From Cytophagales bacterium (lineage in GTDB: Bacteria; Bacteroidota; Bacteroidia; Cytophagales; Cyclobacteriaceae): 9,357 nt of DNA. The stretch lies in assembly GCA_003537495.1 (NCBI GenBank), contig DPSB01000451.1, forward strand, positions 1-9,357, written 5' to 3'. The notes under the pieces were generated by a model, which was given only the letters and a program-made list of their open reading frames with translations, did no database searches and was not told the origin of the DNA. Of the stretch, positions 1 to 5,782 are shown in pieces (the stretch's first letter is position 1; every line of letters starts with the position of its first letter). A program made the translations under genes and the position numbers.

Positions 1-237
1 ATAAATGCAACCATGTTCACAACCCTGGTACGGAGTCATGGAATACATCATACTCAGGTCGTCACTCTTTACTTCGTTTACAATCTTCTTAGCACTTTCA
101 ATAAAGATTTGTGTGTGGGGAGATTCGAGCAGCGGCTCGTCAAGTCCTTCAATATGCTCGGTAACATATTGGGCTTTCAGAAAGCGGTTTTCGGTTTTGA
201 TTTGCGCACCGCGCCCCTTAAAGTATTCCTGCTCCAT
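1..237 (-). CDS. Radical SAM protein of the PA0069 / Rv2578c type, N-terminal fragment
   Basis: Only the first 79 residues are inside the window; the frame stays open to base 1, so the gene continues to the left. The N-terminus has the GRGAQ motif (residues 8-12) typical of this family, and the fragment ends in TPYQGCEHGCIY, with Cys73 and Cys77 as the first two cysteines of a CxxxCxxC iron-sulfur motif. The third cysteine would be residue 80, just outside the window. Radical SAM enzymes use a 4Fe-4S cluster to cleave S-adenosylmethionine into a 5'-deoxyadenosyl radical; the substrate of this subfamily is not established to my knowledge. The start is the ATG at 237, which places GRGAQ at its usual distance from the N-terminus. 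The gene is divergent from the PLP enzyme at 354 and shares a 116-bp spacer carrying two inverted repeats. Family call is firm; function is unknown. Confidence 0.9.
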   Translation of the reverse strand, partial: MEQEYFKGRGAQIKTENRFLKAQYVTEHIEGLDEPLLESPHTQIFIESAKKIVNEVKSDDLSMMYSMTPYQGCEHGCIY

Positions 238-245
238 AAGACAAG

Positions 246-266
246 AATACTAAAATATTTAGTATT
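246..266. promoter_or_regulatory. Perfect inverted repeat, possible operator
   Basis: Nine-base arms AATACTAAA and TTTAGTATT surround a 3-base centre (ATA). The repeat ends 9 bp before the ATG of the divergent radical SAM gene, where a bound protein would block that gene's transcription or initiation. It is AT-rich and lacks a T-run on either side that would make it a terminator. The identity of any regulator is unknown; chance symmetry in AT-rich DNA is possible. Confidence 0.4.
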
Positions 267-293
267 TATGCGATTTTGTGATAAATTAAGTGG

Positions 294-325
294 TTTACAC
301 TTTACAGTAGGGTGTAAAATGTAAA
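294..325. promoter_or_regulatory. Four-hexamer inverted repeat, likely operator
   Basis: Two TTTACA hexamers (294-299 and 301-306) are followed by a 6-base centre (GTAGGG) and two TGTAAA hexamers (313-318 and 320-325). The two 13-base arms match at 12 of 13 positions, and within each arm the hexamers repeat every 7 bp. This suits a site for a dimer of dimers or a helix-turn-helix dimer with extended contacts. It lies 28 bp before the start of the PLP enzyme and 56 bp before the divergent radical SAM gene, so it could control either or both. The regulator is not identifiable from sequence. Confidence 0.5.
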
Positions 326-353
326 ATGCCAATGAATTGAGTTTACTTAGCTG

Positions 354-1235
354 ATGATGCACCTGCAGTACACGAATACACCAATAGTAGAAATTTCGAC
401 TCCAGAAACTATTCAAGCGGGCATCAAACTCCGCGTTAAACGCGAAGATCAAAACCATCCTTTTATATCGGGCAACAAATGGTGGAAGCTGAAATACAAT
501 CTGGAGGCCGCACAGCAACAGGGTTATAAAACGCTGCTCACCTTTGGTGGAGCGTATTCCAATCATATTTATGCAACCGCTGCCGCGGCTCATGAATTAG
601 GTTTTAAATCAATTGGAATTATTCGGGGCGAAGAAACATTACCGCTTAATGCTACGCTTGCTTTCGCGAAAAGCAGGGGCATGCAGTTGCATTACGTTTC
701 GCGTGAAGCGTATCGCCATAAAAATGAAGATGATTTTATCGAGCAACTAAAAAACCGCTTTGGTGATTTTTACCTGATACCCGAAGGAGGCTCTAATACG
801 CTAGCCGTAAAAGGTGTGGCTGAGTTTGCTGCCAGCTTGCAAAAAGAAACCGAATTTGATTATATCTGTTTGCCTGTGGGCACCGGAGGTACAATGGTGG
901 GCATGGTGCAAGGAACAACAAGTACTCGTGTGCTCGGTTTTCCTGTGTTGAAGGGAGCTTCGTTTTTGGAAGATGAAATCAAACCGTACACGGATAGCAC
1001 CAACTGGCAACTGATCTACGATTATCACTTTGGTGGTTATGCGAAAACCACATCCATCCTGGTATCATTTATAGATGAGTTTGAAAAGAAGTATAACATC
1101 CCGCTGGATCAGGTTTACACCGGTAAAATGTTGTTTGGTGTTTTCGATTTGATTGGTAAAAAGTTTTTCAAACCGGGTTCAACCGTACTGGTGTTGCACA
1201 CAGGTGGTTTACAGGGGAAACAACTTAATTTCTAA
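354..1235 (+). CDS. PLP-dependent enzyme of the ACC deaminase / D-cysteine desulfhydrase family
   Basis: A 293-residue fold-type II pyridoxal-phosphate enzyme, slightly shorter than the usual 325-340 residues of the family. SGNKWWKLKYN places the predicted PLP-binding lysine at Lys42. GGAYSNH (65-71) carries the substrate-side Ser69 equivalent to the catalytic serine of ACC deaminase. PEGGSN (143-148) and PVGTGGT (174-180) would form the phosphate-binding part, and YTGK (255-258) with the terminal HTGG (282-285) are further family motifs. Relatives degrade 1-aminocyclopropane-1-carboxylate to 2-oxobutyrate and ammonia, or D-cysteine to pyruvate, sulfide and ammonia. Most bacterial members outside plant-associated groups are thought to act on D-cysteine or related amino acids; the exact substrate here is not decided. 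ATG codons at 354 and 357 are both possible and there is no Shine-Dalgarno site, as is common in Bacteroidota. The 3' end overlaps the convergent UPF0316 gene by 11 bp. Confidence 0.87.
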   Translation: MMHLQYTNTPIVEISTPETIQAGIKLRVKREDQNHPFISGNKWWKLKYNLEAAQQQGYKTLLTFGGAYSNHIYATAAAAHELGFKSIGIIRGEETLPLNATLAFAKSRGMQLHYVSREAYRHKNEDDFIEQLKNRFGDFYLIPEGGSNTLAVKGVAEFAASLQKETEFDYICLPVGTGGTMVGMVQGTTSTRVLGFPVLKGASFLEDEIKPYTDSTNWQLIYDYHFGGYAKTTSILVSFIDEFEKKYNIPLDQVYTGKMLFGVFDLIGKKFFKPGSTVLVLHTGGLQGKQLNF

Positions 1236-1833
1236 CAATGCCTCTAAGCCAGGTAAAGACTTTTAAACCTCCACGTTCTTCCGGCAGCAGGCCACTTTCT
1301 CCTGCTGCTTTTACTTTTTCGATAGTATAGAAGGCAGTGGGTAAAATTTCTTTGAGTTTGTTCAGCAAATCATCTAACCGCTCGCGCTCCAAAACAGTAA
1401 ACACCAGGTTTTCTTGTCCATCTGGGCCCTCTGCATTTACCCTCGTAAACCGAAATTGATTTTCGTTTAAGAAGGAGAGCAATGGACTAATCTCTTTACG
1501 TGTAATAATCCTAACAATTACTTTTCCATAAGCTAATCGTTCTTCTACCATCATGCCTACCAAAATGCCCATAGCAAAACCGCCCGGGTAGGCCACATAA
1601 CACAACCAGTTATCCAGATGTTGAAAAATTTGGCGTATAGCCATTAACCAGATAAAGGCCTCAAAGAAACCCAACATGGTGGCCGTAACTCTACGATCGC
1701 CCAACATGTAAATAATACGCACTGTGTTAATAGACACATCGCAGATGCGTGCCAGAAAAATTAAGAGTGGCAGTATTAGAAAACTGAATGTGCTCTCTGA
1801 AAGACCTAGTGTATGGGTAAATAATTCCTGCAT
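1225..1833 (-). CDS. UPF0316 / DUF2179 membrane protein (YebE-like)
   Basis: The protein has 202 residues. The first half has three hydrophobic stretches (about 15-42, 52-70 and 78-96) consistent with membrane helices and carries the family pattern of an internal VSINTVRII-type segment, a FFEAFIW segment and a YPGGFAMGILVGMMVEERLA segment. The second half (about 103-175) is soluble and matches the DUF2179 domain seen in several bacterial membrane proteins, thought to bind a small ligand. The molecular role of UPF0316 proteins is not known. The ATG at 1833 is preceded, 18 bp upstream, by a perfect TACCTTTG -7 element. The stop codon lies inside the last codons of the PLP enzyme on the other strand. 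An intrinsic terminator for that opposing gene is embedded in this coding sequence at 1284-1319. Confidence 0.85.
   Translation of the reverse strand: MQELFTHTLGLSESTFSFLILPLLIFLARICDVSINTVRIIYMLGDRRVTATMLGFFEAFIWLMAIRQIFQHLDNWLCYVAYPGGFAMGILVGMMVEERLAYGKVIVRIITRKEISPLLSFLNENQFRFTRVNAEGPDGQENLVFTVLERERLDDLLNKLKEILPTAFYTIEKVKAAGESGLLPEERGGLKVFTWLRGIVRN
1284..1319 (+). terminator. Intrinsic terminator for the PLP enzyme gene, inside the opposing CDS
   Basis: A perfect 8-bp stem, GCAGCAGG (1284-1291) and CCTGCTGC (1301-1308), with a 9-base loop, is followed on the plus strand by TTTTACTTTTT. It lies 48 bp past the stop of the PLP enzyme gene, a sensible place for the end of that transcript. The same bases code for part of the C-terminus of UPF0316 on the minus strand, so the hairpin may instead be a by-product of coding. 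The T-tract is interrupted by AC. Confidence 0.5.
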
Positions 1834-1851
1834 GGTTAACTAAATTAGCTG

Positions 1852-1859
1852 CAAAGGTA
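1852..1859 (-). promoter_or_regulatory. Candidate -7 element for the UPF0316 gene
   Basis: Read on the minus strand this is TACCTTTG, a perfect match to the Bacteroidota primary sigma -7 consensus TAnnTTTG. It would start transcription about 12 bases before the ATG at 1833. No clear TTG is found 19-21 bases upstream, so the -33 element is weak or absent. Confidence 0.45.
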
Positions 1860-1863
1860 AAGC

Positions 1864-1911
1864 GTTTGGCAAACAAGCCTTAAACACACGAACGTAAAAG
1901 TGTTTGGCAAA
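1864..1911 (+). repeat. Two copies of GTTTGGCAAA
   Basis: The 10-mer occurs at 1864-1873 and 1902-1911, 38 bp apart, in the spacer between the UPF0316 promoter and the SAM riboswitch promoter. Each copy is a near-palindrome (GTTTG, two bases, CAAAC-like). Spacing close to an integral number of helical turns would let both copies face the same side. It may be a regulator site or chance. Confidence 0.25.
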
Positions 1912-2012
1912 ACAAAAAACTCTCTAATGCACATTAGTACGTTTGTTTAACCGTACCAGCTCCATGTTTCTTAATTCAAAGAATAATTAGTCTATTAATT
2001 CCATAGGAATAG

Positions 2013-2042
2013 TTGTATATTATGAATTTGATCGTACATTTA
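2013..2042 (+). promoter_or_regulatory. Candidate promoter of the SAM riboswitch transcript
   Basis: TTG at 2013-2015 is separated by exactly 19 bases from TACATTTA at 2035-2042, close to the Bacteroidota promoter pattern TTG-N19-TAnnTTTG (only the last base of the -7 element differs). Transcription would begin around 2048, a few bases before the 5' strand of riboswitch helix P1 at 2051, which is where an S-box transcript should start. Confidence 0.55.
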
Positions 2043-2050
2043 CATCAGAA

Positions 2051-2160
2051 TTTATACAGAAGGGGGGAGAGACAGGCTCAATGAACCTCTGGCAACTTTC
2101 AGATTGAACTGAATAAGTGCCACATCCTGCTTCCGGCAAGGTGCCAGAAGAATTATAAAA
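2051..2160 (+). promoter_or_regulatory. SAM-I (S-box) riboswitch aptamer
   Basis: The conserved S-box blocks occur in order: a GGGGGGAGAGACAGGC segment, then AATGAACCTCTGGCAAC, then AAGTGCCACATCCTGC. Helices are visible: P1 from TTTATA (2051-2056) with TATAAA (2154-2159); P3 from TTCAG (2098-2102) with CTGAA (2109-2113); and P4 from CTTCCGGCA with TGCCaGAAG (2130-2150). The GGAGAGAC/GGCAAC part fits the kink-turn region of P2. SAM-I aptamers bind S-adenosylmethionine and lower expression of downstream genes when SAM is plentiful, normally genes for methionine synthesis or uptake. No clear intrinsic terminator follows, so the output mechanism is not evident; the 22-codon ORF begins only 10 bases past the aptamer, so control of its translation is possible. 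The next long gene is susC, about 455 bases further on. Confidence 0.9.
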
Positions 2161-2170
2161 TCAATAGACT

Positions 2171-2239
2171 ATGAAAGTCGCGCATTACATCACATCTATC
2201 CAGACTCAACACAATCATCCCTGTTGTTGGTGGTGGTGA
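2171..2239 (+). CDS. Putative leader peptide ending CCWWW
   Basis: A 22-codon frame (ATG at 2171, TGA at 2237-2239) starts 10 bases after the SAM aptamer. It begins MKVAHYITSI and ends HNHPCCWWW, with two consecutive TGT and three consecutive TGG codons just before the stop. Consecutive scarce-amino-acid codons at the end of a short ORF between a regulatory element and an operon are the mark of attenuator peptides, in which ribosome stalling at uncharged tRNA alters RNA folding or coupling. Cysteine limitation is the most attractive signal because it feeds methionine and SAM synthesis, so the ORF could add cysteine sensing to SAM sensing. Expression is not proven; the TGTTGTTGGTGGTGGTGA stretch is a simple repeat and could arise by slippage. 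There is no Shine-Dalgarno site. It is too short for any homology-based statement. Confidence 0.55.
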   Translation: MKVAHYITSIQTQHNHPCCWWW

Positions 2240-2614
2240 TTTCTGTCTTCAAGGCATAAGAGCCTGCTTAATCTTCTTCGGACAATCCAAAACATTTTCA
2301 AACCATGAAATGGTCTATTAACCCTATAGCTGTTCATTACGAACATGCGGCTTATTTCAACTTTTTGTATAGCATGTTTAAAAGTGTGTGGGCACTTGCA
2401 TGCGCCTCAAAATTTCGTAACACCAACACTTCTGTGTTTTTGGTAGAGAAGCATAAAAAATTACCTATAAGTGATAAAATTTGCAACATTTTTGTTGATA
2501 CTGGATAAAATTATAACCATCTAAATCGTTTTCGATACTCAATTTTAAAAAACATGTCGGTTTTCAAACCGTGATTATCTACATTTCAAAAAATAAACCT
2601 AAACCCAATTCTAT
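2240..2614 (+). other. Long 5' leader or intergenic region before susC
   Basis: Between the leader peptide and susC lie 375 bp with no recognisable gene. Short structures are present: AGGC/GCCT around 2254-2265; TAATCTTCT (2269-2277), which can pair with the 3' part of the SAM aptamer; CAACA/TGTTG near 2483-2497; and CGGTTT/AAACCG (2558-2571), 44 bp before the susC start. None has a proper T-tract, so none is a convincing terminator. TACATTTC at 2580-2587 resembles a -7 element but lacks a TTG at the right distance. Whether susC is read through from the riboswitch promoter or from its own promoter cannot be decided here. Confidence 0.6.
2305..2508 (+). CDS. Doubtful 67-residue ORF
   Basis: An open frame starts with MKWSINPIAVHYEHAAYF and ends at TAA 2506-2508. 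The composition is mixed, with no signal peptide, no membrane helix, no metal-binding pattern and no family that I recognise. It lies in the leader between the CCWWW mini-ORF and susC. It could be a chance frame in the leader, or a degraded remnant of a gene formerly governed by the SAM riboswitch; I see no methionine-pathway motif in it. It is listed so that the stretch is not left unexplained. Confidence 0.15.
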   Translation: MKWSINPIAVHYEHAAYFNFLYSMFKSVWALACASKFRNTNTSVFLVEKHKKLPISDKICNIFVDTG

Positions 2615-5600
2615 ATGAGTAAGCTTTTACTGTTAAGTGCTGCTCTGCTATTTACTTTTTCTGTTGTTGCCCAGGATAGGGTGGTAACAGGAAAAGTAAC
2701 GAGCAGTGAAGGCCCGCTTCCGGGCACAAACGTTTTATTAAAGGGAACCCCCTTGGGCACAACCACTGATGCTGATGGCAACTTCAGTCTTACAGCCCCA
2801 CCAGAAGGAGTTCTTGTATTCAGTTTCATTGGCTTTAAAACCCAAGAAGTAGCTGTGGGCAATAAAACTACAATTAACATTTCGCTGGAGGCCGATCAGC
2901 AATTGATGGCCGAGGTTCTTGTAGTTGGATATGGTACGCAATCCAAAGCTGAATTTACAGGTTCAGCCACACGTGTTTCGGCAAGTTCACTTCAGGAAAT
3001 TCCCGTTCAAAGTTTTGATCAGGCACTAATTGGCCGGGCTGCCGGTGTGCAGATTTCGTTACCCAATGGTGTATTAAACAATGCTCCTGTAATTAGGGTA
3101 AGAGGTGTAAACTCTATTTCCCAAAGTTCCTATCCATTAATTGTAATTGATGGTATTCCGGTTACCGCAGGAGATAACCTTGGAACAACCTCAGTACCAA
3201 ATAATCCTTTGGCAGATATTAACCCATCTGACATCGAATCGATAGATGTGCTAAAAGATGCAGCCTCAACCTCCATTTACGGATCTCGTGGTGCTAATGG
3301 CGTTATTTTAGTAACCACTAAAAGAGGAAAAGAAGGTAAAGCTAAAGTAACATATGATGCATGGGTGGGATGGACCACGCCTGTGCGCCTTCCGGAATTA
3401 CTCAAAGCTGAGCAATACATGGAAATTAAAAATGAAGCGCGAGCCAATGCCAATCAGGCAGACGCGTTCTTCCCAAGTTTTAATGCAGATGGGTCATTGG
3501 TAGACACAAAATGGTATGATCAGATATTTCAAACTGGCGTTTCTCATAACCATGCTGTTAGTGTTAGTGGAGGTACCGCTAAAACACAATACTTCTTTTC
3601 AACCAACTTAAGCCGCCAGCAAGGCATTTTGCAAACAAATGAGTTCGACCGCCAAGGCATGCGCTTTAATGTTAACCATGAGGTTAACGATTGGTTGAAA
3701 TTAACAGGCGGAATAAACTATACCAAGTCTGAAAACCGGTCGCCTAATTCCGGATCGTTGGATGGCAACGCACAGGGTATCATTGGAGCCGCACGTATGG
3801 CTTGGACACTTGCTCCTAATGTTCCGGTTTATAACGCTGACGGAACACCTCACTTAAACTTTAATGATGCAAATGTTACCATTGGTAATGGTGCCAACAC
3901 AGTTGTTAGTGTTTACTATAATCCGGTAACATTGTTTAAACATCGGTTGGAAAGTTCTGCCAATGATAGGATTCTGGCAAACTTTGGCGCAACGCTTACC
4001 TTGGCAAAAGGGCTTACGTTTACCACTAATTATTCTGCAGATCGACTGATCATCACAAACAAAATTATAGCTGAGCCCGTACCCGGTTCGTCTGGCTATA
4101 GCACACGTGGGTCAATCTCTAACATTAACTCTATTATTAATAACACCGATTTCGCAAATACGCTGCAATATGAAACTCGCTTTGGTTTGCATCATATATC
4201 GGCTTTGGCAGGATCTGATGTGCAGGAATTTAGCACTGATGCCTGGGGCGCCAATGTACAGCAGGCGGCTGATCCATACTTTGTAAACTATCAAGGTACC
4301 TGGGGGCAGATAAGTGCAACTGGTAATTCTTTATCTGATAAAGCCTTTCTTTCTTATTTCGGACGTTTAAACTATGATTTTAAATCGCGCTATTTTCTAA
4401 CCATCAACTTCAGGAGAGATGGCAATTCATCGCTTGGGTTTGATAAAAAATGGGGAAATTTTGGTGGGGTGTCTGCCGGATGGACTTTATCTGAAGAAGA
4501 ATTCTTCAAGTCTTTAAGTGTTGCTAATACCATCACTTCGCTTAAACTGCGTGGAAGTTGGGGCCGTGTGGGCAATGGCAATCTTTCTCCTTATGCATCG
4601 CTCGATTTATATTCTGCGGGATTATATGGAGCTTCTCCTACTCTTGCTATCAATCAGGCCGGCAATCCTAATCTGGGTTGGGAAACAGGAGATCAAACCA
4701 ACATTGGTTTTGATCTTGGGCTATTAAATGATCGCCTTCAGGTTGATTTCAGTTACTTTAATAATAATGTAAATGGTTTAATACTTAGCGTACCACAAGC
4801 TGCGTCAAAAGGTATTCCTGGCAATTCTATTGTTGGCAACGTGGGGTCTCTGTACAACCGTGGAATTGAAATAGCCATTAGCGGTGAAGTAATTCGCAAA
4901 GCAAAATTCTCATGGAATGCTTCTGTGAATTTCACAAATGTGAAGAACGAAGTTACTGCTCTGGCAAGCGAAGGAGCTCGTATCGTGAGCAATTCTTCTG
5001 GGAATCCGTTTAACATGACTCAAGTTGGTTATTCAGTAGGCACGTTGTTTGGTGCAGTTACCAATGGAGTGAATCCGGTAAACGGCCGCAGAATTTATAT
5101 CAACAGAGAGGGAAGGGAAGTGCAATACTCTCTCGTTGTTGGGCCCGGAGAATTTCAATGGTCATATCTGGATGGTTCAAGAGCTGCTGCTATAACCGCT
5201 GCAGACTATCAACCCTTGGGTAATGCGCTACCAAAATGGTACGGGGGCTTCAATAACACCTTCAAATATGGCAACTTCGATTTTGCCATCAACTTTGCCT
5301 TCTCTGGTGGCAACTATGTGCTTAATGGTAACACCGGTACATGGTTAGACCAACGCTATTTCAACAACTCAACCAAAGTCTTAGATCGTTGGCAAGAAGC
5401 AGGTGACATCACAGATGTGCCACGCTTAGTATATGGCGATAATTTTGCCAGTGCTAACATACCCAACATATCCGCTTATGTAGAAAAAGGAGATTTTTTA
5501 CGACTTCAAAATCTTATGGCTGGTTACAAACTCCCAAGTGCTCTCTTGAGTAAGGCAAGTCTTACATCTGCCCGTGTTTATGTTCAGGCCACCAATGTGT

Positions 5601-5734
5601 TTCTGTTTACAAAGTATACAGGTGTTGAACCAGAGTCGTCAATCAATGGTAACAGAAATACTTCGCCAGGTATTGAGTACAACTCGCTTGGAAATGGCCG
5701 CACTATTACTGTTGGTGTAAATCTGGGTTTATAA
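2615..5734 (+). CDS. SusC/RagA-family TonB-dependent outer-membrane transporter
   Basis: This 1039-residue protein is of typical SusC length. Residues 1-19 form a signal peptide with probable cleavage at VVA-QD. A carboxypeptidase-regulatory-like beta domain follows (about 22-92, with DADGNFSL at 52-59), then EVLVVGYGTQ (100-109), the segment next to the TonB box typical of SusC. The plug domain (about 110-240) contains RVRGVNSI, PLIVIDGIPV and the hallmark SIDVLKDAASTSIYGSRGANGVI. The rest is a beta-barrel rich in alternating aromatic and polar residues. SusC proteins form a barrel in the outer membrane that imports oligosaccharides, peptides or other bulky nutrients using TonB energy, with a SusD lipoprotein as lid. 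The chain ends in Leu, not the aromatic residue usual at barrel termini. It is followed after 48 bp by susD and is preceded at a distance by a SAM riboswitch. The ligand cannot be read from the sequence. Confidence 0.95.
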   Translation: MSKLLLLSAALLFTFSVVAQDRVVTGKVTSSEGPLPGTNVLLKGTPLGTTTDADGNFSLTAPPEGVLVFSFIGFKTQEVAVGNKTTINISLEADQQLMAEVLVVGYGTQSKAEFTGSATRVSASSLQEIPVQSFDQALIGRAAGVQISLPNGVLNNAPVIRVRGVNSISQSSYPLIVIDGIPVTAGDNLGTTSVPNNPLADINPSDIESIDVLKDAASTSIYGSRGANGVILVTTKRGKEGKAKVTYDAWVGWTTPVRLPELLKAEQYMEIKNEARANANQADAFFPSFNADGSLVDTKWYDQIFQTGVSHNHAVSVSGGTAKTQYFFSTNLSRQQGILQTNEFDRQGMRFNVNHEVNDWLKLTGGINYTKSENRSPNSGSLDGNAQGIIGAARMAWTLAPNVPVYNADGTPHLNFNDANVTIGNGANTVVSVYYNPVTLFKHRLESSANDRILANFGATLTLAKGLTFTTNYSADRLIITNKIIAEPVPGSSGYSTRGSISNINSIINNTDFANTLQYETRFGLHHISALAGSDVQEFSTDAWGANVQQAADPYFVNYQGTWGQISATGNSLSDKAFLSYFGRLNYDFKSRYFLTINFRRDGNSSLGFDKKWGNFGGVSAGWTLSEEEFFKSLSVANTITSLKLRGSWGRVGNGNLSPYASLDLYSAGLYGASPTLAINQAGNPNLGWETGDQTNIGFDLGLLNDRLQVDFSYFNNNVNGLILSVPQAASKGIPGNSIVGNVGSLYNRGIEIAISGEVIRKAKFSWNASVNFTNVKNEVTALASEGARIVSNSSGNPFNMTQVGYSVGTLFGAVTNGVNPVNGRRIYINREGREVQYSLVVGPGEFQWSYLDGSRAAAITAADYQPLGNALPKWYGGFNNTFKYGNFDFAINFAFSGGNYVLNGNTGTWLDQRYFNNSTKVLDRWQEAGDITDVPRLVYGDNFASANIPNISAYVEKGDFLRLQNLMAGYKLPSALLSKASLTSARVYVQATNVFLFTKYTGVEPESSINGNRNTSPGIEYNSLGNGRTITVGVNLGL

Positions 5735-5782
5735 TCTGTTTACTACTCAAATAGCTAATGTAATTATTAAACAAGATAAAAA

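Noticed and set aside
177..593. 138-codon minus-strand frame across the divergent spacer and the start of the PLP enzyme gene
   Set aside because: It runs antisense to a well-supported enzyme and overlaps the true start of the radical SAM gene in another frame; its product has no recognisable features.
2226..2239. GG-tract run in TTGGTGGTGGTGA as a G-quadruplex
   Set aside because: There are only three GG tracts, and the bases are explained by the tandem Trp codons of the mini-ORF.
2558..2571. CGGTTT-TC-AAACCG hairpin as a terminator before susC
   Set aside because: The loop is only two bases and no T-run follows; it is too weak to call a terminator.
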